Of a DNA stretch of 5,177 nucleotides, positions 1 through 5,177 are shown piece by piece. The stretch is taken from the NCBI GenBank assembly GCA_013203085.1, contig JABMQX010000111.1, positions 1-5,177 on the forward strand. Direction: 5' to 3'. The position numbers and the translations under genes are program-made. This DNA is from a bacterium. Lineage in GTDB: Bacteria; Auribacterota; JABMQX01. Position 1 is the stretch's first letter; every line of letters starts with the position of its first letter. The notes beneath the pieces were generated by a model, which saw only the letters and a list, made by a program, of their open reading frames with translations, searched no databases and was not told the DNA's origin.

Positions 1-1020
1 ATCAGTTGTTTCAAAACCGCACCCCCGCCGGAGTTATTGATGCCGGTTCGGTTCACTGTGACCACCGGACAGGCAATGCGAAGCAGGGACATCTTCCGCG
101 ACGGCAAGCCCTGGGGGTTTAAGACGTATGAAGCCATCGCGCGCCACAAGCCCGATTTCCACGTCTCCACCGGCGACAACGTCTATTACGATCAGGATTA
201 TGCTCTTGCCACAAACATGGAGCTTGCCCGCTACCATTGGCATCGCATATATTCCCTCCCATGCGTTCGTAGTCTGTTTCGGACAACTTCCGGCTATTGG
301 GAGAAAGACGACCATGACTACCGCTGGAATGACTGCGACCCTCACCAGAAAGTCCCCCGGAAACTGCGTGCTGGTGTTACCATGATCACAGACGAGATGG
401 GGCGGCGGCTCTTCCGCGAAGCCGTGCCGATGAGCAAAAAGACGTATCGCACGTTCGTCTGGGGAAAGGGGCTTCAGATATGGCTTACGGAGGGCCGCGA
501 TTATCGCTCGCCAAACTCCATGCCTGACGGACCGAACAAGACCATGTGGGGAGCGGAGCAGAAGGCGTGGCTCAAGAGGAGCTTGACGGAAAGCCAGTGC
601 GACTTCAAGGTTCTCATCTCGCCGACGCCTCTCGTCGGTCCCGACCGCCAGGAGAAAAGAGACAACCACGCCAATAAGAATGGGTTCTGGACTGAAGGTC
701 GGGAATTCCTCCGATGGGTCAGGGAATCAGGACTGAGAAACATCTACATCGTCTGCGGCGACCGCCACTGGCAGTATCATTCCATAGATGAGACAGGCGT
801 GGAAGAGTTTTCTTGCGGCGCGATTAGTAACCGGCATGCCGCTCGCAATCAGCCGCATTGGGGAAAGGACAGACAACCGCATTTTCGAGATGCGAAAGGC
901 GGCTTTCTCATGATCGAAGTGCAGCGAGACGATTCCAGCCCGGAGTTGCGGTTCACCTTCTTCGACGTGGACGGCAATCCTGTGTACGTCTGCCGGAAGA
1001 AATGCGATATCGGAGATTAG
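1..1020 (+). CDS. PhoD-like metallophosphatase (alkaline phosphatase D family), 5'-truncated by the window edge
   Basis: Phosphoester hydrolase of the PhoD-like calcineurin-fold superfamily; substrate not predictable. The frame is open from base 1 to the TAG at 1018-1020 (339 codons). The first residues, ISCFKTAPPPEL, match the end of the N-terminal Fn3-like domain that precedes the catalytic domain in PhoD proteins. The true start therefore lies left of the window, and the TTG/ATG codons at 37/40 are internal. Motifs by window codon: GDNVYYD (58-64, first metal-binding loop), KDDHD (102-106), EGRDYRSPN (164-172) and GDRHWQYH (253-260, late metal-binding His). The strand-1 motif, often SCQ with a metal-ligand Cys, reads TTGQ here (about 21-24), so that Cys is Gly. 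PhoD enzymes are usually exported by Tat or Sec, but the signal region is not visible. The gene converges on the acyltransferase with a 54-base gap and no clear terminator. The family call is strong; active chemistry is inferred. Confidence 0.87.
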   Translation: MSCFKTAPPPELLMPVRFTVTTGQAMRSRDIFRDGKPWGFKTYEAIARHKPDFHVSTGDNVYYDQDYALATNMELARYHWHRIYSLPCVRSLFRTTSGYWEKDDHDYRWNDCDPHQKVPRKLRAGVTMITDEMGRRLFREAVPMSKKTYRTFVWGKGLQIWLTEGRDYRSPNSMPDGPNKTMWGAEQKAWLKRSLTESQCDFKVLISPTPLVGPDRQEKRDNHANKNGFWTEGREFLRWVRESGLRNIYIVCGDRHWQYHSIDETGVEEFSCGAISNRHAARNQPHWGKDRQPHFRDAKGGFLMIEVQRDDSSPELRFTFFDVDGNPVYVCRKKCDIGD

Positions 1021-1074
1021 CTGAGGAGGAGTGATGTGCAGCTCTCTCGTTGAACGGGACTTTTCCGCACAACG

Positions 1075-2043
1075 CTATGCGCGCTCACGAGAGACGGCGT
1101 TGCCTCGTGGATATGAGCGCCTGGACTTGTGAAGCCGCTTCCAGCGGTTATCGAACCAGAACCATTGAGTGGGATACTGGCGGATATAAGATTCCACGAC
1201 CTTCGCGAACCGGGCTGTGTTCGTGTAGCTATCCGCCTTGAGATTGCCAGTGTCAATGACCTCAACCTCCGGTCCAATAATGAGCTTATAGTAACCGTCA
1301 TCACGCTGGATAACGAACATCGGAAGAACAGGGGCCTTTGATTTCAACGCAAAAAAGGCTGCGCCTGCGGCAGTGCAGGTAGGTAATCCCAAGAAATCCA
1401 CAAGCGCTCCGCTTTTCGAACGCTGGTCAATGTAGATCGCGAGAGTTTTTCCCTCAGAGAGCCATCTTAACGATTGTCTGACGGACCGCGAGAGGGGAAA
1501 CTTCGGAAAGGTGACCTGCCTGATCTCTTGTCGAATCTCAGTGAAAATCTGTTCGAGTTGTTCGTCCCTCATCTGCCGCATAATCGCCGCGCAAGGATAG
1601 CCAAGCGAAGTCAACTTCGACCCAAGAATGACAAAATTCCCGAGATGCGCGGAAAGGCCGATAACCCCCTTCTTCTTCCGCAACGCCTCATGAAGGCGCT
1701 CCAGGCCCTCTGCTTCCGTCACCAGCTTGCAGGCGTCTTTAAGGGTGCCCCGCCCGTAGTACAACATCAGCTCGAACGCGCATCTCGCGCCGAAACGCAC
1801 TACCTCGCGGGCCATTTCGCGGATCTCTTGCGGCGACTTGGTCCTTCCGTAAACGAGCGAGAGGTTCGCAAGGGCAAGCTTCCGGTTGCGGCTAACTAAA
1901 TGATAACCGAGATCCGCCATCATCCGGGACAACCTGCCTATGCTTCTCAGGGGAAACAGTCGGGTCAACAAAAGTGCCCCGGCGAGCGCGCGGCGAACCA
2001 CCCAGCGTTCGAGCTTCTTTCTTGTCTTCAGTTTCTCCGGCAT
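1075..2043 (-). CDS. LpxL/HtrB-family lysophospholipid (lipid A biosynthesis) acyltransferase
   Basis: Predicted inner-membrane acyltransferase of 322 aa, close to the roughly 300-residue norm of the lipid A late-acyltransferase family, which moves an acyl chain from acyl-ACP to a lipid A or phospholipid-like acceptor. A basic N-terminus and a hydrophobic helix (about 14-30) would anchor it to the membrane. Block I is GLSAHLGNFVILG (129-141). His133 is kept, but the acidic residue of HX4D/E is Val138 (codon GTC, 1630-1632). Later blocks are canonical: MRQMRDEQLEQIF (155-167), IYIDQ (203-207), VDFLGLP (215-221), LKSKAPVLPMF (233-243) and a C-terminal WFWFDNRWK (294-302). The start is bounded by an in-frame TGA two codons upstream (2047-2049), so ATG 2043 is the first usable ATG; its ribosome site is weak (only GAGAG adjoining). 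It lies 237 bases downstream of the cupin on the same strand, probably in a separate unit. The acceptor lipid is unknown. Confidence 0.9.
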   Translation of the reverse strand: MPEKLKTRKKLERWVVRRALAGALLLTRLFPLRSIGRLSRMMADLGYHLVSRNRKLALANLSLVYGRTKSPQEIREMAREVVRFGARCAFELMLYYGRGTLKDACKLVTEAEGLERLHEALRKKKGVIGLSAHLGNFVILGSKLTSLGYPCAAIMRQMRDEQLEQIFTEIRQEIRQVTFPKFPLSRSVRQSLRWLSEGKTLAIYIDQRSKSGALVDFLGLPTCTAAGAAFFALKSKAPVLPMFVIQRDDGYYKLIIGPEVEVIDTGNLKADSYTNTARFAKVVESYIRQYPTQWFWFDNRWKRLHKSRRSYPRGNAVSRERA

Positions 2044-2240
2044 CTCTCATTGTCCGCAAAGGCTGGTGCCCTGCTTGAGCGCTGTCGCTACTATCATCGC
2101 AAAGACATTCCTGCGCGTTTCGCATGTCTGGGGAGGCCGGTTCAACTTCCCGAAGCTCCCGCTATGGTGCAACCTCCGGCGCAAGAGGCCGATTCGTCGC
2201 CGTTGACTCGATCTATTCGGCTATTTCCGGGCAGGATGCC

Positions 2241-2256
2241 GGAGGCGAAAGCCTCC
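2241..2256. repeat. Perfect 6-bp hairpin with 4-base loop, downstream of the cupin gene
   Basis: GGAGGC (2241-2246) and GCCTCC (2251-2256) flank GAAA. A smaller hairpin, GGCA/TGCC (2230-2240), abuts it. On the cupin strand these lie 25-50 bases after the stop codon. No U-tract follows, so they may mark an mRNA 3' end or a factor-dependent stop rather than a standard intrinsic terminator. The loop is a GNRA tetraloop only when read on +. The rest of the 2044-2280 gap shows nothing else I can support. Confidence 0.5.
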
Positions 2257-2280
2257 AGAACAACCCGCAGGAACGCTCCC

Positions 2281-2550
2281 CTAACCGAACCGGTAATGTT
2301 TCCGGACACGTTTGGCGACTTTCCAGACGCATTTCAGTCCTTCGGGGAACACCACAAGGTCTCCTTCTGCGAAATGGACGTCGCCTGTCGGCGTGCTTAC
2401 GGTAACATCCCCCTCCAAGAGGTAACACGTTTCCTTATCATCGTACTCCCAGTCGAACGTCGAGGGATCACACTCCCAGATAGGCCAGCCTCTCACTCCC
2501 ATTTCATCCAGTTGTTCCTCCGAGGGTTTCCGAACTTCGATCTCGCTCAT
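2281..2550 (-). CDS. Small cupin-domain protein (DUF861/Cupin_3 type)
   Basis: Single-domain beta-barrel protein of 89 aa with no signal peptide, so cytoplasmic. An N-terminal segment (PSEEQLDEMGVRGWPIWE, 9-26) leads into the cupin core: FDWEYDDKETCYLLEGDVTVS (32-52), the FAEGDLVVFPEGLKCVW strand pair (60-76), and the closing RKHYRFG (83-89). The YxLEG and GDxVxFPxG signatures and the final RKHYRF fit the small DUF861-type cupins related to the ureidoglycine aminohydrolase fold. The histidines of the classical cupin metal site are absent, so metal binding and catalysis are doubtful. Physiological role unknown. ATG 2550 is chosen because a strong Shine-Dalgarno, GGAGGGGAG (2556-2564), sits just upstream. 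The longer reading from a TTG at 2574 would put that site inside the gene. Its own promoter is proposed at 2690-2719. Confidence 0.87.
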   Translation of the reverse strand: MSEIEVRKPSEEQLDEMGVRGWPIWECDPSTFDWEYDDKETCYLLEGDVTVSTPTGDVHFAEGDLVVFPEGLKCVWKVAKRVRKHYRFG

Positions 2551-2555
2551 AACAT

Positions 2556-2564
2556 CTCCCCTCC
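2556..2564 (-). promoter_or_regulatory. Shine-Dalgarno (GGAGGGGAG) of the cupin gene
   Basis: On the - strand GGAGGGGAG ends 5 bases before ATG 2550, with its GGAGG 9 bases away. This is near-ideal and argues against the longer TTG start at 2574, which would lie upstream of this site. Confidence 0.75.
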
Positions 2565-2600
2565 ATCTGATCAAATTTCATTTTCCACTTTTTCCAAACA

Positions 2601-2617
2601 CCGCGGCCCGCCCGCGG
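2601..2617. repeat. GC-rich inverted repeat in the cupin leader
   Basis: CCGCGG (2601-2606) is repeated as CCGCGG (2612-2617) around a 5-base spacer. Because CCGCGG is its own reverse complement, the pair is both a direct and an inverted repeat and can form a 6-bp GC-only stem. It lies about 50 bases before the cupin start. Function unknown. Confidence 0.6.
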
Positions 2618-2643
2618 CTTGCCTCCGCAATCTTTCGGGAAGA

Positions 2644-2665
2644 GGAAACGCCGCTCGCGGTTTCC
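2644..2665. repeat. Inverted repeat GGAAAC...GTTTCC
   Basis: GGAAAC (2644-2649) pairs with GTTTCC (2660-2665) around a GC-rich 10-base loop. It is flanked by copies of GCCTCC (near 2621 and 2666). It falls in the predicted cupin leader and could be part of a dispersed palindromic repeat; that needs other copies to confirm. Confidence 0.5.
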
Positions 2666-2689
2666 GCCTCCCTACTCGCGCCATCACAT

Positions 2690-2719
2690 ATCATAGAATA
2701 TAACGTCATGCCACCGCAA
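2690..2719 (-). promoter_or_regulatory. Candidate sigma-70 promoter for the cupin gene
   Basis: Read on the - strand, TTGCGG (2719-2714) is followed after 18 bases by TATGAT (2695-2690), a 5 of 6 match to the -10 consensus. Transcription would begin near 2683 and leave a leader of about 130 bases before ATG 2550, containing two GC-rich inverted repeats. This is a motif-only call in an AT-richer patch of the gap. Confidence 0.35.
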
Positions 2720-2919
2720 TACTGCTAAAAAGGTGACGAGCCAGGTTTGAATACACCGTTTTTTAGGATGACTGTCTCACCCGGATTTGTGAGAATAATT
2801 GCCAGGAAGGCTGGCTGCTCTCTTCCCCGTGCGGGGATGAGGGCCCGCTGCATCACAAGCCCCTTGAGAGAATTCCTTATCGGCTTTCGTTTGTCGTTCC
2901 TGAAAGGATGTTCCCGAGA

Positions 2920-3960
2920 ATGAACGGAGAAGTAATTGACATCCATGTTCACGTCGGCGGGCCTGAGGACCCTGAGACGGGGTGCTACTGGTCCCGGGAG
3001 TTCACCTCCACTTTAGCATATGCCTTCATGATGTTGAACTACGTTATCCTCGATCCGCGAATCCTCAAAGCCGTTCTGAGAGGATTGACCGTGAAGCAGA
3101 TCGAAAGGTTTGCCCTTCGCCAGATAAAGGGATCAAAGAAAGTTCGCAGGGCGGTCGTGCTCGCGTTGGATGCCGTCTACGATAAGGATGGCAACAGGAG
3201 AAAGGACCTATCGCACCTCATCGTCCCCAACAGCTATGTGGCGAAGCTGGCAGCCGAGAATGACCGCGTTCTTTTTGGTGCATCCATTCACCCTTACCGC
3301 AGACGTGAAGAGATAGATCGGGAGCTGGAGTTCTGCATCGACAATGGTGCTGTCCTCTGCAAATGGATATGCTCCTCACAGCAGATCAACCCTTCTCATG
3401 CCAAATGCCAATACCTTTATCAGAAGCTGGCAAAACATGATCTTCCACTTCTATATCACACCGGGCGAGAAGATGCTGTGCCTACCTCGAATCTTGATTT
3501 CAAAGAGTTCGATCAGCCCTCCCATCTGGAGCATCCCCTGAAAGAGGGCGTGACCGTGATCGCCGCCCATTGTTCCATCCCTTACGTCAGATTTCTGACC
3601 CCGGAATACGGTTGTCTGGACACATTGATCCATCTGTTCCGGGTCGCAGAGAAAAAGGGATGGAGGCTCTACGCTGATCTTTCTGCCATCGGCTCCCCCT
3701 TCATAGATGACTCCGTCATCCAGAGAATCATCACCGAGATCCCTTCTGACAGGTTGCTCTTGGGTAGCGACTTCCCCATACCGGTCCTCGGCACATTCAG
3801 GTCTTCGAAGGGGTGCCTCTTGTCCCCGCTGAGACACCTTTTTCGCAGAAACGCCCTCGCCAGGAACTACTGGCTCCTGAGGAACATGGGCTTCGATCGA
3901 AAAGTCTTCACCAACGCTGCACGTCTCTTCTCCGGGATCAAACGCCCCTGGGCAGGATAG
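2920..3960 (+). CDS. Metal-dependent amidohydrolase (amidohydrolase-2 family, TIM barrel)
   Basis: Predicted cytoplasmic hydrolase or decarboxylase of the amidohydrolase superfamily, 346 aa, without signal peptide. The metal-site residues are all visible: HxH after strand 1 (DIHVHVG, His9 and His11), Lys148 in CKWICSS at the place of a strand-4 ligand, His180 in LLYHTG, His217 in VIAAHCS, and Asp284 in LLLGSDFPIP. A helical stretch of about 55 residues (28-82) between strand 1 and strand 2, rich in Lys/Arg, gives no substrate clue. Family members act on varied cyclic amides, esters and aromatic acids, so no substrate is assigned. ATG 2920 is preferred over ATG 2908: AAAGGA (2903-2908) lies 11 bases before 2920 but abuts 2908, leaving it no usable ribosome site. 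The 2908 start would add only MFPR. The gene stands alone on + after the divergent region, and two hairpins follow its stop. Confidence 0.88.
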   Translation: MNGEVIDIHVHVGGPEDPETGCYWSREFTSTLAYAFMMLNYVILDPRILKAVLRGLTVKQIERFALRQIKGSKKVRRAVVLALDAVYDKDGNRRKDLSHLIVPNSYVAKLAAENDRVLFGASIHPYRRREEIDRELEFCIDNGAVLCKWICSSQQINPSHAKCQYLYQKLAKHDLPLLYHTGREDAVPTSNLDFKEFDQPSHLEHPLKEGVTVIAAHCSIPYVRFLTPEYGCLDTLIHLFRVAEKKGWRLYADLSAIGSPFIDDSVIQRIITEIPSDRLLLGSDFPIPVLGTFRSSKGCLLSPLRHLFRRNALARNYWLLRNMGFDRKVFTNAARLFSGIKRPWAG

Positions 3961-3964
3961 AGCC

Positions 3965-4001
3965 GCCGCATGCGGCCCGGAGATTGCTCCCCCCGGAGCA
4001 A
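3965..4001 (+). terminator. Tandem hairpins after the amidohydrolase, possible 3' end without U-tract
   Basis: Five bases after the TAG is a perfect 12-base palindrome GCCGCATGCGGC (3965-3976). It is followed by TTGCTCC (3984-3990) paired with GGAGCAA (3995-4001) around CCCC. Both are GC-rich and sit where a terminator is expected, but CGGATT follows instead of a U-run. They could stabilise the mRNA 3' end or act in another form of termination. The next promoter-like -35 starts 10 bases later. Confidence 0.45.
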
Positions 4002-4011
4002 CGGATTATCG

Positions 4012-4040
4012 TTGACACGGCTCGCCCAATTTAGGATATT
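4012..4040 (+). promoter_or_regulatory. Candidate sigma-70 promoter for tRNA-Gln
   Basis: A perfect -35 TTGACA (4012-4017) is followed after exactly 17 bases by GATATT (4035-4040), a 4 of 6 match to the -10 that keeps A2 and T6. Transcription would start near 4047, giving a leader of about 80 bases before the tRNA. That leader contains the long hairpin at 4057-4094. No other promoter-like pair is evident closer to the tRNA. Confidence 0.5.
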
Positions 4041-4056
4041 TGAGCTGTTTCTACTG

Positions 4057-4094
4057 GCGGTGCCACCGGGGAACGTTCCCTCGGTGGATACGCC
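4057..4094. repeat. Long imperfect palindrome/hairpin between the promoter and tRNA-Gln
   Basis: CCACCG (4063-4068) pairs with CGGTGG (4082-4087). GGGAAC (4069-4074) pairs with GTTCCC (4075-4080), with T4081 as the only bulge in this core. The stem extends outward with GGCG (4057-4060) against CGCC (4091-4094) after a T-A and a G-T pair and an A bulge. The centre AACGTT closes into a short loop in RNA. CCTTTT (4105-4110) follows about 10 bases after the 3' arm, too far for a standard terminator. Confidence 0.7.
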
Positions 4095-4126
4095 CGCTCA
4101 TACACCTTTTGGCGGCTACTTGTTGC

Positions 4127-4202
4127 TGGGGAGTGGTCGAATTGGTAAGACGCTTGATTCTGGATCAAGAGGCCGCAGGTTCGAGTCCTGCCTCCCCAGC
4201 CA
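4127..4202 (+). tRNA. tRNA-Gln (anticodon CTG), CCA encoded
   Basis: All arms pair. The acceptor TGGGGAG (4127-4133) pairs with CTCCCCA (4192-4198), followed by discriminator G4199 and an encoded CCA (4200-4202). The D-arm has a GTC/GAC stem around AATTGGTAA. The anticodon stem is CTTGA (4153-4157) with TCAAG (4165-4169) around the loop TTCTGGA, giving anticodon CTG (4160-4162), which reads CAG. The variable loop is 5 bases (4170-4174). The T-arm is GCAGG (4175-4179) with CCTGC (4187-4191) around TTCGAGT. The weak U1-A72 first pair followed by GGG is typical of bacterial tRNA-Gln and is a known identity feature for glutaminyl-tRNA synthetase. A candidate promoter lies about 110 bases upstream. 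No U-rich hairpin terminator is evident after it. Confidence 0.97.
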
Positions 4203-4373
4203 TTTTCTGTTGTCTTTGTCGTCTCCCCCTCTGATGCCCTTCCGCCGAACCTTTGATGCACCGCTCTTGCTGGCTTTTTGCGATTGTTCTTTGCTGACCC
4301 CCTCGGCGAAGAAATGATAAACTGCGCCCTGTTTCTGCCTTTTCACCTTGGGTGCAATGCCGTAACCTTCGCC

Positions 4374-4380
4374 ATGGAGG
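4374..4380 (+). promoter_or_regulatory. Shine-Dalgarno (GGAGG) deciding the Tat-isomerase start
   Basis: GGAGG at 4376-4380 is 8 bases from ATG 4389. It overlaps the alternative in-frame ATG (4374-4376), which has no such site ahead of it. This favours 4389 as the start and places the twin arginines at residues 8-9. Confidence 0.7.
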
Positions 4381-4388
4381 ACACGCTT

Positions 4389-5177
4389 ATGACGCAAGCG
4401 ATATTGACTCGTCGTGATTTTCTAAGGAGATCAGCCGCGGGAATCGTAGCTTTCGCTGCTACAAGGGTACGTCGTTCGTATGCCGAACCCTCAGGCCGTC
4501 GCAATTCAATCATTTACTTCACGAAATTCCTCCGAGGGCTTAGTCCGGAGGAAATTGCCCGCATTGTGAAAAGCATGGGTATGGATGGACTCGACCTCGC
4601 CGTCCGCCGTGGGCAATTTGTCAACCCGCAAAATATTCGTGGTGCTCTGCCGAGGGCAATGAAAGTCTGGAAGGAAGCCGGTTTGTCGGTTCCCATGGTC
4701 TCCACCGAAACGAGCTTGACCGATCCAAATGCCCCGACGGTTGAGCCGATTTGGGCTGCCTGTGCTGAGACGGCCGTCCAAAACATCAAGGTCGGTTATT
4801 GGCGGTGGAGGGAAGGTAGGGATTATTGGAAGATGGTGGATATGGCGCGGCGAGACCTGGATGGATTTCGCAAGCTATCGGAAAAGTACAATGTCCGCAC
4901 CCTTATCCATACCCACTCCGGCCCCTATCTTGCGTGCAACGCCTCGACTTTGATGTCGCTTCTGCGAGATTTCGATCCGGCTCATGTGGCAGGCTACGTT
5001 GACCCGGCACATCTTTCCATCAACGGCGAGCCACTGCCTCTCGCTCTCGAAATCATCGGCAATTATCTCGCAATGGTCGCCGTCAAGAATGTCGCCTACG
5101 TTGCGACGAAAGGCCCCACCCGGACTGAGTGGAAAAGGAGTTGGTGTTTGTTGCGTGACGGTCTCGTGGATTGGCAG
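4389..5177 (+). CDS. Tat-exported sugar phosphate isomerase/epimerase-like protein, 3'-truncated by the window edge
   Basis: The frame is open for 263 codons from ATG 4389 to the last base, so the C-terminus is missing. GGAGG (4376-4380) lies 8 bases before this ATG. An in-frame ATG at 4374 has no ribosome site and would add five residues. The N-terminus is a Tat signal: TRRDFLRR (7-14), a short hydrophobic run (AAGIVAFAA, 16-24), and a plausible cleavage after SYA (30-32). The mature part reads as an AP-endonuclease-2/xylose-isomerase-like TIM barrel: SPEEIARIVKSMGMDGLDL (52-70), IHTHSGPYL (173-181), and a D-x-x-H pair in YVDPAHL (Asp205, His208) fitting a metal site. Such Tat-signal isomerase-like proteins are common in Planctomycetes and relatives and are often linked to carbohydrate use; the substrate is unknown. 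Export implies a folded, possibly metal-loaded, periplasmic protein. The family call rests on fold motifs, with catalysis inferred. Confidence 0.86.
   Translation, partial: MTQAILTRRDFLRRSAAGIVAFAATRVRRSYAEPSGRRNSIIYFTKFLRGLSPEEIARIVKSMGMDGLDLAVRRGQFVNPQNIRGALPRAMKVWKEAGLSVPMVSTETSLTDPNAPTVEPIWAACAETAVQNIKVGYWRWREGRDYWKMVDMARRDLDGFRKLSEKYNVRTLIHTHSGPYLACNASTLMSLLRDFDPAHVAGYVDPAHLSINGEPLPLALEIIGNYLAMVAVKNVAYVATKGPTRTEWKRSWCLLRDGLVDWQ

Larger units (their letters stand above)
2551..2919. other. Divergent intergenic region between the cupin and the amidohydrolase
   Basis: I see no convincing gene in these 369 bases. From the cupin side outward they hold the cupin ribosome site, a GC-rich palindrome (2601-2617), a second inverted repeat (2644-2665), an AT-richer patch with a candidate - strand promoter (2690-2719), and then about 180 bases of unremarkable sequence leading to the amidohydrolase ribosome site (2903-2908). 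I could not find a credible + strand promoter for the amidohydrolase. Confidence 0.6.

Noticed and set aside
34..669. 211-codon - strand open frame
   Set aside because: It is antisense to the PhoD-like phosphatase, whose metal motifs are clear on the + strand.
1043..1094. 8-base inverted repeat TCTCTCGT/ACGAGAGA between the convergent phosphatase and acyltransferase genes as a shared terminator
   Set aside because: The arms are 36 bases apart, the stem is short, and there is no U-tract on either strand; likely chance.
1474..1899. 141-codon + strand open frame
   Set aside because: It is entirely antisense to the acyltransferase core and has no ribosome site or family motif.
1892..2125. Possible small - strand gene or leader peptide overlapping the acyltransferase start
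   Set aside because: It reads in another frame through the acyltransferase 5' end, has no ribosome site and no protein-like pattern.
1900..2703. 267-codon + strand open frame
   Set aside because: It runs antisense through the acyltransferase 5' end, the gap, the whole cupin gene and its leader. It shows no recognisable domain, while the - strand genes have strong family motifs.
3451..3837. 128-codon - strand open frame
   Set aside because: It is antisense to the amidohydrolase metal-site region; composition is charged and unstructured, with no motif.
4127..4202. tRNA 3' end as an integration site for a mobile element
   Set aside because: I see no direct repeat of the tRNA 3' end elsewhere in the window and no integrase or phage gene nearby.
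4031..4261. - strand reading frame with GWGGRTRTCGLLIQNQ
   Set aside because: Another frame across the antisense of the same tRNA, again a familiar spurious peptide, with no ribosome site.
4203..4388. Promoter for the Tat-isomerase in the gap after the tRNA (for example TTGCTG with GATAAA)
   Set aside because: The spacing is about 19 bases and both boxes match poorly. Nothing in the gap beyond the ribosome site is strong enough to annotate.
4116..4397. - strand reading frame with a protein-like GRQDSNLRPLDPESS stretch
   Set aside because: It is the reverse strand of the tRNA-Gln gene. This peptide is a well-known false protein produced by translating antisense to tRNAs.

Overview
This window looks like ordinary chromosome from a Gram-negative bacterium of moderately high GC content. 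A lipid A/phospholipid-type acyltransferase implies an outer membrane. The PhoD-like phosphatase variant and the Tat-exported sugar-isomerase-like protein resemble genes common in Planctomycetes-Verrucomicrobia-Lentisphaerae-type or related uncultured lineages. That placement is an impression from protein style, not a phylogeny. Genes are loosely packed, with several gaps of 150-370 bases.

Layout, left to right: (1) the 3' part of a PhoD-like metallophosphatase on + (1-1020), open to the left edge; (2) a convergent LpxL/HtrB-family acyltransferase on - (1075-2043); (3) a 237-base gap with two small hairpins; (4) a small DUF861-type cupin on - (2281-2550); (5) a divergent control region of about 370 bases (2551-2919) with GC-rich palindromes and a candidate promoter for the cupin; (6) a metal-dependent amidohydrolase on + (2920-3960), followed by two hairpins; (7) a candidate sigma-70 promoter with a consensus -35, a long hairpin, and a complete tRNA-Gln(CTG) on + (4127-4202, CCA encoded); (8) a Tat-signal sugar phosphate isomerase/epimerase-like gene on + (from 4389), cut by the right edge.

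The genes do not form an evident pathway or operon. Each protein gene is separated from its neighbours by intergenic sequence, opposite orientation or hairpins, so each is probably its own transcription unit. I see no CRISPR array, insertion sequence, phage gene, toxin-antitoxin pair or defence island. The points most worth a second look are a missing acidic residue in the acyltransferase HX4D/E motif, the long hairpin between the promoter and the tRNA, the palindromes ahead of the cupin, and the missing cysteine in the phosphatase metal-site motif. I did not find a convincing new multi-gene system.
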